From Alloascoidea africana (Eukaryota; Ascomycota; Alloascoideomycetes; Alloascoideales; Alloascoideaceae): a stretch of 64,000 bases of DNA. The notes beneath the pieces were generated by a model. The model was not told where the DNA came from and made no database searches. It was given only the letters and a program-made list of their open reading frames with translations. Below are positions 28,535-38,087 of the stretch, in pieces. The stretch is taken from NCBI GenBank assembly GCA_030581615.1, contig JAKTTT010000069.1, forward strand, positions 46,889-110,888, read 5' to 3'. Numbering within the stretch: the stretch's first letter is position 1; every line of letters starts with the position of its first letter. Position numbers and translations under genes: made by a program.

Positions 28535-30695
28535 CTAGTATTGGCCTCCGGTCCGCTCTGCCCGCACGCGCCGGCGCTCCTTCTCGGCCTCGATGTCGTA
28601 GGTGATGAACTCGTCCAGGCCCTTGCCGCCGGGCACCATGGGCAGCACGGGCACCTTCTTGTCCACAAACACCTCCAGCAGAACGGGGCCCTCGCTGTAG
28701 TCCAGCCACTCGTTCAAGGCGCCTTCCAGCTCGTCCTGTTTCGTCACGCGGATGCCCTTGATGCCCATGGCGTCCGCGAGCTTGATAAAGTCCGGGTTCG
28801 TCTGGTGGGTGTGGGCATATCTATCCTCGTAGAAAAGCGATTGCCATTGCGTAACCATCCCCTGCTCCTCGTTATTCAGAACAACCACTTTCACCGGGAT
28901 GTTGTACTGCACCGCCGTTGACAGCTCCGTCAAAGTCATGTTGAACGAGGCGTCGCCGTCAACGTCAATCACAACTCTGTCGGGCATCGCAACCTGGGCG
29001 CCAATCGCAGCGGGCAGTCCAAAGCCCATCGTTCCTAGACCGCCGGACGTGATCATGGACCGTGGGTTTCTCCACCTAAAGTGCTGGGCCGTCCACATTT
29101 GGTGCTGGCCCACGCCCGTTGTGATGATTGGTTTTATCTTCTTTTCCGCTGTGATCCTTGAAATCTCGGAAATCAGCGTCTGTGGCTTGATCAGGTCTTG
29201 TGGGGTTTCCGCCCGTTCGTAGTCAAAGGGATACTTTTCCTTCCACTGCTGGATTTGCGAAAACCATTCTTTCCGCTGTTCCGCCAAAACCGGCTTCACA
29301 AGTGGCAGCATCTTCTCCAAATTGTTCGTAACGTCTCCTTCCACCGCCTCGGTTGCCTCAACCACCTTGTTTATGTTCTTGGGACTGATTTCAAAATGGA
29401 CAATCCCACCACGCTCCTCCAAAGCCGCTAATCTGGCCTCGGGGGCAAACTTGGAAATGTTGCCTGTGACTCTGTCGTCGAAACGGGCTCCAAGGGCCAG
29501 AATTAGGTCCGCATTTTGCATCGCCAGATTCGCATAGGCACTCCCGTGCATCCCCAACATGTGGAGAGACTTGGGATCCAACTCGTCAAAGGCACCGAGA
29601 CCTTGAAGTGTGGTCGTCACTGGGATTTGGCACTTGTCTGCAAGTTGTTTCAGAACTTTTGGTCCGTTCTCAGACATAAGGATTCCCTGACCACAATAAA
29701 TGATTGGCTTTTTGGCCTGGTTAACAAGCGAAGCTGCACGACGAATACTCTCTAATTGAAACTCGGACGCAGCGTTCTTGGTCAATTCATTCAGAGTGCT
29801 GGATGGCAGAGAAGACGCCACGGGGATCGCTTCACGGAGAATGGAGGCCGTAACGTCCTTGGGCAGATCGACCAAAACAGGTCCTGGTCGTCCACTGGTA
29901 GCAATCTCAAAGGCCTCGTTGATTCTCTTGGGCAACTCGGCCACGGACTTGACCATCACATTCCACTTTGTGCACGACCGTGAAATTCCAACCACATCGG
30001 CCTCCTGGAACGCATCGGTTCCAATAGCAGTGGTTGGAACCTGTCCGCAAAATGCAATGATGGGAATACCGTCCGAAAGAGCATCTTGGAGCGGCGTGAT
30101 AACGTTGGTTGCACCAGGCCCAGAGGTGACGAGAACAATGCCTGGCTTACCCGAGGCCTTTGCGTAGCCCTCCGCCATGTGTCCGGCACCTTGTTCATGT
30201 CTCGGCATGACAAATTTGAAATGCGGCGAGTTGTAAATGGCGTCGAAAACAGGCAGAATGGCTCCTCCTGCGTAGCCAAAAATTGTGTCGACGTTGTGTC
30301 GAAGCATCATCTCGTGAAATATTTGTCCGCCCGACAGCCCGATCAAAGAGCTGTCAAAATCCTCCTGGGCGTGGCTTGGATTTTGTAAAGGCGACGCCTT
30401 CGAGGCCTCTGCATCATCCGAAAACTGGTTGAATGATAAAGAGGGCGTAGGACGGGGGCTATTTCGCAATAACAAGAAGCAAAAATTAGAGACCGTTAGA
30501 AACCAAATGCCGAGTTTTCAGGCGGAGCGGAGATGCTGGCTTGGACCCGATGACTAGAAAAACTTACATGGTGGCAGCTGACGAAGAAGAATACCGACAG
30601 CCAACAACGGCTATACGGGCCTTTAGTGCAGATCTAGATAGTCTACATGCTACACTGGCCAGACCAGTTGTTCTCTTAGCCGCAAAAGAGAGCAT
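28535..30695 (-). CDS. ILV2: acetolactate synthase catalytic subunit (1 intron)
   Basis: Exons 30568-30695 and 28535-30458; the intron 30459-30567 (109 nt) has donor GTAAGT, branch TTCTAAC and acceptor TAG, and splits an Ile codon (AT|C). The product is 683 aa, against about 687 in S. cerevisiae. Exon 1 encodes a textbook mitochondrial presequence beginning MLSFAAKRTTGLASVACR, rich in Arg/Ser and without acidic residues. The second exon alone has no ATG at its start. The enzyme makes acetolactate and acetohydroxybutyrate for Val/Leu/Ile. Visible features are the ThDP glutamate in RHEQGAGHMAEGYA, the GDASFNMTLTEL...NNEEQGM cofactor motif, and the conserved tail VPVLPMVPGGKGLDEF. Confidence 0.97.
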
Positions 30696-31522
30696 GATTT
30701 TTTTTTTTCAGACGATGTGGGAAAACTGTGGAGTAGACCAATTTCCAAGAGGTTTTATCCCAGGTAAAAAAATAGATCTCGGCGTAAATCTGAGACCAGA
30801 TACTTTTTTCCGCTTTCGGCGGATGACTCACCGATGCAGGCAGACCGAGATTGATTTTCGACGGGGATTCGCGGAGGTGTCTCACTTATTTTTCGCCGCT
30901 TGGCCCATAGGCGGAAAAATGGAATGTTTTGGGGCATTTTCTACCCGCCATTTGTGTCTCTTGCTGCTCTCCCCATAGTCTCTCTGTACTAAAGAGAATC
31001 TGTTTGTGTGGCCAAGCAAAAACTCGATAATGCGGCAGAGTCGGGTTACCCGGACCCAAGCAGGGTTGCAGCTCATCGCGTTTCTCATTTTTTGGGTTAA
31101 TTGGCACGTGATGTAGATCGTAGTCTGCCATGTTAATCCCCGTCTTGACAAAAAATCACAATTTGTTGTTAGAATTTGGACCAGGCTTCTACTAGTTGTT
31201 GAAAAATGATTGGATTTGTGCCCAGCGTTAGTCTTGCTGTTCCATGTTTTTGCTTTTGTGGGGATGTCTGACATTGCGCCTTCAGACAGGTTCTCCTAAC
31301 AAAGAACCTTAAGTAGGAACACCTTCCTTCTCATTTAACACTTTCCTTACGAATCACAATCACAACGTGAAAAAAAAAATTACTCTTCAATTAAAAAAAA
31401 ATACATATTGTTTCCAAACTAAACACTCAAACTACATTAACAGTCAATCAATCAATCAATACAATCCCAATCATTTTATTTCCCAAATGCTATAGCCCAT
31501 GAACTCTCTAAATTTGCAACTC
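30696..31522. other. intergenic: ILV2 promoter and 3' flank of the next gene
   Basis: Besides the Leu3/Gcn4 element there is a Reb1-like TTACCCG (31046-31052) and a CACGTG (31105-31110). Open frames here on the minus strand show no domain. Homopolymers (A9) lie around 31371 and 31395. Confidence 0.5.
30810..30830. promoter_or_regulatory. composite Leu3-like and Gcn4 site upstream of ILV2
   Basis: CCG-N4-CGG (30810-30819), the half-site geometry of Leu3, is followed four bases later by a perfect Gcn4 element TGACTCA (30824-30830). Both lie 115-135 bp upstream of the ILV2 ATG. In S. cerevisiae, branched-chain genes respond to both factors. The Leu3 match lacks the full GNNC centre, so that half is tentative. 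Confidence 0.55.
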
Positions 31523-31894
31523 TTAATTTTTATTCTCTTTCTCTTTTGTTTTTTTAGGTGGACCTTGAAAAAGAATAGGATTCATCAAATCCGCTATATC
31601 ACGAGCATGTTGTTCAAATTGTTGAGGTGTCAAATTTTTAGCCTTAAACATTGCTGCATTGTAACCAACATCAATATTGTATCGTTTATAAATTGTTTCA
31701 TTGTAAGCGTTCATTTCTTGCATTCTACCAAACATTTGCATTTCAACTGTAACTCGAGGAGCTGGTGGTAATGGCGGTTCGTATTTTGGACGATTGGGGT
31801 TTTTATCTAAATATTCTAGCAAGTCCTCAAGACTTTTATCGTCCTTGGCCTCGTCCTTGGCCTCGTTCTTGGAAAAGGGGGTTCTGAAAGGCAT
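31523..31894 (-). CDS. small conserved-looking protein of unknown function
   Basis: A 123-aa protein from a clear ATG. It is charged at both ends (KNEAKDEAKDD at the start, PPKKTKEKENKN at the end), with a Pro-rich linker (PKYEPPLPPAPR) and a mid-protein helical region containing MFGRMQEMNAYNETIYKRYN and NLTPQQFEQHARDIADLMNP. No signal peptide or membrane segment is seen. The composition and non-repetitive core look like a real protein rather than a chance frame. I do not recognise the family. Confidence 0.6.
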   Translation of the reverse strand: MPFRTPFSKNEAKDEAKDDKSLEDLLEYLDKNPNRPKYEPPLPPAPRVTVEMQMFGRMQEMNAYNETIYKRYNIDVGYNAAMFKAKNLTPQQFEQHARDIADLMNPILFQGPPKKTKEKENKN

Positions 31895-32652
31895 AGTAAA
31901 TATTCCAAAATAATAATCGAGATATCTAGTCTATTCGGTGTGTGTTTGGTTTGTAAAAGAAGAAGAAGAAGAAGAAGAAAAAGAAAGAGTTCTCCTCTTG
32001 TTTTTATATACTTCACCTTTTGTTCAAAGCACAACACTAAAATACCATACAAAGCTTTTATAATTTTAAACTTCACCTTTGATGTTTAGCTTCTTCCATC
32101 CCTTATCCCCAATATGATGCTCCTGTTTAGTTTTCGATTCTTTGTTTGTTGAAACCATAATTACAAATTTGGAAAGTATTATCAAATAATGACAGGTGCA
32201 AAAAAGAACTTTATATTTGACATTAATTAACTTTTCTTTACTTGTTCTTTTTCACACAATGCACCATGAAAACCATAACAACAACAACAACAACAAGAGG
32301 TAAAATAGAAAGACAGGGACCAAAATCTTTTCGGTGGTGCTACAACCTACAACTCGGTATAGTTCCTTCGGAAATGAAACATCTTGAGGATTTCCTAAGC
32401 TCTTGTTTCTAAAAGCACTTTTGGTATATCTTCTAACTAAACACCCTTGCTAATGTCACAAAACTATTATACTACACTATACTCTACATGTGTCCATTCA
32501 TACATTCATTCATATATCCATTCATTCATCTTGTGTCTTATTTTTTTTTTTTTTTTCACAAACCATTAGACCAAATAAAAAATAGCCGTAGAAAAAAATG
32601 CTCTTTGTTTGCAAACAAATTCCATAGTACAATTATTTCCATAGTACAATTA
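31895..32652. other. intergenic
   Basis: AT-rich promoter of the 123-aa gene and 3' flank of the HDA-like gene. It has CATTCATT-type tetranucleotide repeats (about 32495-32530), an AAC repeat (about 32278-32297) and a long T run (about 32541-32556). No gene is seen. Confidence 0.5.
31957..31982. repeat. AGA/GAA trinucleotide repeat
   Basis: A run of about eight GAA units lies about 65 bp upstream of the ATG of the 123-aa gene, on the opposite strand. Confidence 0.8.
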
Positions 32653-34878
32653 TTACTTGAGTGTGTGGCCTCTTTTAAAAGAACCAGATGATCTTTCACG
32701 GGCATTACCAGCCAGGCGCGCTTGAAGTAACTGCTCCGTGCGTTGTAGATGTTGTTTTAGAAAACTGAGCTTGTCACCAAGCTTTTTGATCTGTTCTTGC
32801 TTGGATTCTCTTTCTTCTTCAAAGTATAACATTTTGAGTTGCACTGACCTGTCGTTATTGCCAAGTTTATCATTTAGCGCCTTGTGCTGTGCTTTAATCT
32901 CTTTCAGATCACCACTTTCACGCACCATGTTTATAGAAGACTCTCTGTATTCACTTCGAAGTTCATCGTTAATCGAATCAATTTCCAAAATCTTGTTCTT
33001 GATATCAGAGACTTCCGCTTTAATCGTGGATAACCGTTTCTCTTGTTCATCTTTCAGTGCAGCATCAACAACCACCGCTTTGCTAGAGATATTGCGGTAG
33101 TCCTCTAGCATTTTACTCAGCTTGACGTGCTTTAGATGCACTCTCTGGAAATCCAATTCTACTCGATCCACTTGTCGTTCTTCGGCGTCTGCGTTTTTGC
33201 ACAACGATTGCCATTGCCGATAGAGCTCACCTACTTTAACATTATTCGAATCAATCTCCTCTTGTCTCAAAGATTCTTTAATTTGATACCGTGATAGTGT
33301 TTTGTTCCTATTTTCCATTACAGTCTTCAGCTTGTCAAGTTTTTCATTGAGCTGTCTCGTCAATGCTTCCTTGTAATCATTCACTGTCGAAGACACACCA
33401 AATGAAGTTGTACCCAGAGTCGAATTTAAACCGGTGTATTTTTCCAGCGTTCTGATATCACCATTGTTGGTAGGTGATGGTGGCGTTATTAGCGAGTCCT
33501 CGACTTTTATTCTTTTGTTTGAACTTTCCCCAAACTTGTTGGTTTCATCTAATATCGGTGAGTAGCTCATTCGGTCCATATATGCCTCTACATTAGCTCT
33601 ATTGAGTGGGCGAATGTGCGGCAGACTGAGAAAAGGAGTGAATTGTGGCCCAAGCTTCTCCCCATTCACTAACCCGTCCATGAGCTCCTTCAATAGGGTT
33701 GTCTCAACTTCACTTTGTATACTGTCCCTCGAGTCAAATTTGTCCATAGACTCGATTGTAGAAAGCAGTGCCAACCGCTGAATCTCATGTTCTCTTTTTT
33801 CGTCCAGAGCGCTGTAAATGCTTCTCTTCATTAGTTTAATCGTCTTATAGTAGAGGTAGGCATGGTCGACTGAATTCAGCGGAACCAGCCGTATCACCGG
33901 AATAAAGCCAGAAGAGCCCACCAAAAGGTTGAGATTGTACGCATTTGTTTCTACTTCAAAAGCAGTGTCCAGTGCAATAATCATGTCCACTTGAGACCCA
34001 GAAAGGTGACTGGCAACCAAAGGAAATTGAGCAGACGAAACAAGGTGGAAAGTTGTCAGTTCTTCTGGAAGTTCTGCTTCTTTGGAGCCTCCTTCCTCGT
34101 TTCGATCCTTCTTCCTAATGTAGTTTTTTATTTTGCGATTTGTAGAGTTGCCTGTGTTATTGAAAAGAGAAGACCCTGTATAACGTTTACACAGCACTTT
34201 TTTACCAAGTATAAACGCGTCCACAAGATCGAGTTCCTTGCCGCTTCTCGCAACTACCACAACGTTCAGTCGGTCTTTGCCATTGTTTTTACCATTTTGA
34301 AGTATCTCAACTAACTTTGCAAGCATTGCAAACTTGCCGCTCGCATATACTGATCTCTCTTGCGGCTCTTTAAGCAATGAATTTTTTGGCAAATAATGAT
34401 CGATCAGTAGGTATAGATGCGTGGCAATCAGCTTGAGTCCTTCATCAATAGAGCCAAGAGAGGCTGATGCTCGGAGAGACATGCCGTCTTCCTCGATATC
34501 CATATCTGCACAGGCGTTTTTGCTTTCATTTCTACTGGTAAACTCTTCTTTCAGCAAATACAAAATGTCCTGTTTGTGCAAGTCCAAGACTTGGCGGGTC
34601 AAATCAATTTGAACGTTGCTCATAGAAGTTAAAAGATACACGACTCTGTAATTCCCCAGCGTGCTATTTACGTTTGTGTTGTCTAATCTGGTTACGCTGT
34701 AAGCTGAATCAGAAGATATGCCATCTTCGAATCTGAGATTATCAGAGAACCCACTATTCTTGGTGGTGTCGAGAGCTGGCAACAGATCGTTAATAGAAAA
34801 TGGCTCCTGTGGAAGATGCTGATCTTCCCGCTGCAAACTCTGATCATTTCCTGAGTCCAGGAGCTGGGTAAGATCCAT
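32653..34878 (-). CDS. HDA1 histone deacetylase complex subunit, Hda2/Hda3-like
   Basis: A 741-aa protein starting at MDLTQLLDSGNDQS; upstream in-frame residues lack a convincing ATG context. Residues about 80-400 match the helicase-like DNA-binding domain of Hda2/Hda3 (e.g. LNVVVVARSGKELDLVDAFI, then LGKKVLCKRYTGS; and SQVDMIIALDTAFEVE). Residues about 490-730 form a long coiled coil through which the two subunits pair. In S. cerevisiae Hda2 and Hda3 hold the Hda1 deacetylase and direct it to chromatin. Assignment to HDA2 or HDA3 is not possible by eye. A basic tail (RERSSGSFKRGHTLK) closes the protein. Confidence 0.82.
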   Translation of the reverse strand: MDLTQLLDSGNDQSLQREDQHLPQEPFSINDLLPALDTTKNSGFSDNLRFEDGISSDSAYSVTRLDNTNVNSTLGNYRVVYLLTSMSNVQIDLTRQVLDLHKQDILYLLKEEFTSRNESKNACADMDIEEDGMSLRASASLGSIDEGLKLIATHLYLLIDHYLPKNSLLKEPQERSVYASGKFAMLAKLVEILQNGKNNGKDRLNVVVVARSGKELDLVDAFILGKKVLCKRYTGSSLFNNTGNSTNRKIKNYIRKKDRNEEGGSKEAELPEELTTFHLVSSAQFPLVASHLSGSQVDMIIALDTAFEVETNAYNLNLLVGSSGFIPVIRLVPLNSVDHAYLYYKTIKLMKRSIYSALDEKREHEIQRLALLSTIESMDKFDSRDSIQSEVETTLLKELMDGLVNGEKLGPQFTPFLSLPHIRPLNRANVEAYMDRMSYSPILDETNKFGESSNKRIKVEDSLITPPSPTNNGDIRTLEKYTGLNSTLGTTSFGVSSTVNDYKEALTRQLNEKLDKLKTVMENRNKTLSRYQIKESLRQEEIDSNNVKVGELYRQWQSLCKNADAEERQVDRVELDFQRVHLKHVKLSKMLEDYRNISSKAVVVDAALKDEQEKRLSTIKAEVSDIKNKILEIDSINDELRSEYRESSINMVRESGDLKEIKAQHKALNDKLGNNDRSVQLKMLYFEEERESKQEQIKKLGDKLSFLKQHLQRTEQLLQARLAGNARERSSGSFKRGHTLK

Positions 34879-36663
34879 TTCGCTTATATGTGTTTTGGAA
34901 GAAAAAACAAGACTAAGGTAGGCTACATTTGCATGAAGTGGATAAGAATACGAAAGGAGGGTAATTTTCTTGTGCAGGGTTCTACATCTCCAACTAACAG
35001 CCCTCACTCAGAATAGCACGGGCTCCAGAGGATTCGTGGGACATGCTTTGCAAATTAAAGAACGCCCATAACTTTCATCAAATGTAGTCGTGTCTATGGT
35101 TTTTGGATAATTTCATTTGTGAATCTGGAGATTGTTGATGCTGGAGTATTAACAGTCCCTTTTGCTCCTTTTTCCTTTCATGGTTCTCTGATCACAAAAG
35201 TCAATCCAAAAAAAAAGAACTCGTAATTATTCCGCAAAACCTATCTCCTTCTAGCCCAATGACAAGCGAAAAATCCAAGACAATCCTCGCCAGAAGTAGC
35301 CAGGTGCAAAAGGGGAGACGACACTGCATGCCTCATTCATTTACTGGACAGGCTAGTCCAAACGTCACCAACGCAAACTGGGCCAAATCCTATTGATCCA
35401 AAAATGATTGAAAAAAACACAATCACTGAGGATCATACTAGAACTAATGAATAACTTACAAGCGCTCTGCTTTCAACAGTATCTATGAACTAATGTTCGA
35501 AGAAACTTTATCCCAAAAAGAAGACGCCGAAGCCTGAAAATATCCGCCTATAGCGATAGTGTTTACCCTATACAAATTGTACTACGTACAAGCCAACTAT
35601 CCTGATTCAAGAAGATACATTCTCAAAATGCTCAAATCGGATGTTGGGTTTGGACCCACTGGTAAATTTAACGTCAGGTGAGAGCATTGACTTGATAGAT
35701 TTCTACCTCATTAGGAGATTGTGTTTAGAGAGAACGTCCTGCTACTATCTCTTCAGAAACCTTTTCGTATTTTCTTCAGTGAGGTGTGCCACAAGGAGTC
35801 ATTGAACTAGGTGTTCACTGGTTCTGTTGTACTGCTTCAATCCTGTTGGTGCATCTTCAATCTCTGTGATCATATTGTTGATTCCTACCACTTTCTTAAG
35901 CTCTGTTCTTTAAACCTTGTGCTAGATTACTGGCCAATAATGTTATCTATTGTCTTTCTTTTCAATGACATTGTTGAGTTTGAGTGCTAAGTCCTTCTTG
36001 CTGAATGCTGAAAGCAAATGACAAGAGTGTTTTGCAATGCTGCTATTAGATAGAAATGTACACACCAGTTTCTTAAAGATTATAATTACTTTTTTTAATT
36101 GAAATACTTGGTCCTCTACGACGGTCTCTGAATTCTCATTTACTCAAACAGAGTATTTTTATCATTAAAAAATTGAACTGTTTGAGGGGGGGAAACAAGA
36201 GTATACTAAAACACTCCCTACTTTCCTTATGCTTTGAGCATTCTTTTACATTTAACGTCTACCGTGCTGACAGCTTTCGAAAGTTATAGGGAACCAGTTT
36301 TGGCTTGCTGGAAGCGCCTAGCGTGAGTTTTGGTTTTATGTTGACAAATTGACCATTACTCAATCGATTTTATATTTATCTAATATTGTTTGCTCTTCAA
36401 ATGCTAATTCCTTTTCCATTATTGTTTGTAATGCTTGTTCTTTGATTCTGCTGTAGAATGTGCGTTCCTTTTCAGTATGGGCATGGATTGGGGTTACCCT
36501 GCTCCCAAACCTTAACCATGTGACTAGTAAATTTTTCACCTCATCACCAAAGAAACACCCTCTTCCCGAAAAAAAAAAAGTTGTGCTTCTTGTCCCCCTA
36601 ACTATTATAAATCTTTGTGAACTGCTATTCTCGCAGCAAGCTAGCATTGCATAATTCCTAACC
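34879..36663. other. long intergenic, no gene recognised
   Basis: About 1.8 kb between the divergent HDA-like and RLP24 genes, unusually long for this window. Short overlapping open frames around 35540-35820 look mildly protein-like (e.g. NYPDSRRYILKMLKSDVG in one frame) but lack starts and match nothing I know. A decayed gene or element is possible. No tRNA-like B box, inverted repeat or LTR was seen by eye. Confidence 0.4.
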
Positions 36664-37317
36664 ATGAGAATCCATTCATGCCATTTCTGTTCCGCCCCAA
36701 TATATGTAAGTTTTTTTCCTCCCAATTTGCTACCTAGGCTTTGCTAACAAGTACAAATTTTTGGAACCTAGCCTGGGCACGGGATAATGTTTGTGCGAAA
36801 CGACGCAAAAGAGTTCCGATTCTGTCGATCTAAATGCCATAAGAACTTCAAGATGAAGCGAAATCCAAGAAAACTGAAATGGACCAAGGCATTCCGTAAA
36901 GCTGCTGGCAAGGAGATGGTTGTTGACTCCACGCTCACATTTGCCGCTCGCAGAAACGTTCCTGTGCGATACAACCGTGAGCTCGTTGCTAATACACTCA
37001 AGGGTATGGCTCGGGTCGAGGAGATCAGGCAGAGGAGAGAGCGAGCTTTCTATAAGAATAGAATGCGCGGTAACAAAGAGAGGCAGAAGATGGAAGACCG
37101 CAAACTTGTGGAGGCTAACCCTGAACTGTTACGGGAGCGAGACGCTGAGCTTGCGAGGAAGAGAGCGAAGGAAGAAAAGGTGGAAGAAATGTCAGATGAT
37201 GAGGATGTCGAGGTCAGTGATGAAGAGATGGAGATCAGCGAAGAGGAGGAAGAGAAGGTGGCCCAGAAGGTCCTGCTCAAGAATAAGACCAAGAAGCGCA
37301 GGGCAGTCCGCGCTTAG
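36664..37317 (+). CDS. RLP24: ribosome biogenesis protein Rlp24 (1 intron)
   Basis: Exons 36664-36705 and 36772-37317; the intron 36706-36771 (66 nt) has donor GTAAGT, branch TGCTAAC and acceptor TAG. The product is 195 aa, against about 199 in S. cerevisiae. Exon 1 encodes [14 protein letters not shown] and exon 2 continues [15 protein letters not shown], together giving the eL24-type zinc-binding cysteines C6, C9, C32 and C36. Rlp24 occupies the eL24 site on pre-60S particles, recruits the AAA-ATPase Afg2/Drg1 through its C-terminal tail and is then exchanged for eL24. The C-terminal tail here is acidic then basic, as expected. Confidence 0.95.
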
Positions 37318-37411
37318 AATATTTGACGTTTTTCCTGTTTCTTGTTGGTTGTTGAATCTTTGTAGTCTAATTTTTACCCATGGCATTTTCTCCCTTCTTG
37401 AGCGTAAAAGT

Positions 37412-37867
37412 TTATGATTTTTTGACTCTCAATGCAGACATAATTTGCAGACTTTGGGGATCCACCAGGGCATCTAAGTCCATTTCTTCTCCAATCATAT
37501 ATGCCTCTACCTTATTGTCTCCCATGTAGTCACCAATTACATTGAGGATGATGCCGGGTCTCAGAATTCCATTGGGGATTTCAGCGTACTTCACAGACAC
37601 ATTGAGAGTTAAGCTCTTGGAATTGCGAGAGCCCATGTTCGCGATATATGTCGGGTTCACAGACTGATCAGTGCTATTCGATGAATGGGGTTGTTGCTGT
37701 GTTTGTTGTTGTAGAACCTGCGCTAGACCAGGGACATCTTTGAGTACCAAAACATCAGAGTCGGGATAATACTTGTAGACTGCACCCAATACTCTCACGC
37801 GAACAGGGGATGCCTCAGACGCGTGTCGAAGCTCAGCAAAATCGGATATCTGTATCATAAGTCTCAT
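37412..37867 (-). CDS. TEN1: candidate telomere-capping protein Ten1 (OB fold)
   Basis: A 151-aa protein starting MRLMIQISDFAELRHASEAS; an alternative start is the Met three codons later. The pattern is a small OB-fold protein: SPVRVRVLGAVYKYYPDSDV (strands 1-2), VLKDVPGLAQVL, a Gln-rich insert, LTLNVSVKYAEI, and then LRPGIILNVIGDYMGDNK followed by a helical end (DALVDPQSLQIMSALR). The order 'strand, KD, strand, RPG-x-NVIG' resembles Ten1 of the Cdc13/Ctc1-Stn1-Ten1 complex that protects telomere ends. Ten1 sequences diverge strongly, so the call is tentative. An MluI cell-cycle box lies about 100 bp upstream, which fits S-phase expression. Confidence 0.5.
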   Translation of the reverse strand: MRLMIQISDFAELRHASEASPVRVRVLGAVYKYYPDSDVLVLKDVPGLAQVLQQQTQQQPHSSNSTDQSVNPTYIANMGSRNSKSLTLNVSVKYAEIPNGILRPGIILNVIGDYMGDNKVEAYMIGEEMDLDALVDPQSLQIMSALRVKKS

Positions 37868-37968
37868 GGTCCATGTTGTGTTTCCTATTGTGCTTGTCCT
37901 AAGGGGAAGAGTAGAAGTTGAGGTGGTTTGGACGTACAAGGTGATTCTCTTAACGCTATGGCACAGTT

Positions 37969-37974
37969 ACGCGT
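37969..37974. promoter_or_regulatory. MluI cell-cycle box ACGCGT
   Basis: ACGCGT lies about 100 bp upstream of the TEN1-like ATG and within the gap to the TRM61-like stop. It matches the MBF target consensus in yeasts. Confidence 0.4.
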
Positions 37975-38087
37975 GGAGATGGAATCAAAGCGTTAACACT
38001 GCGCTTACTTCCAGCACTTGATTCCTATTTACATACTAAAGTAAAGAATTACACGATATATACAATTCCTCGCGAGTTTAATAAAGC

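Noticed and set aside
28676-28681. CUG reassignment (Ser or Ala)
   Set aside because: CTG codons fall at the invariant Leu-Leu of ILV2 and at other conserved Leu positions, so CUG is read as Leu.
36360-36725. 121-codon minus-strand frame ending in a charged helix
   Set aside because: Its N-terminal part is the reverse complement of RLP24 exon 1 and intron, and the middle crosses an A-run; no splice path to a better start was found.
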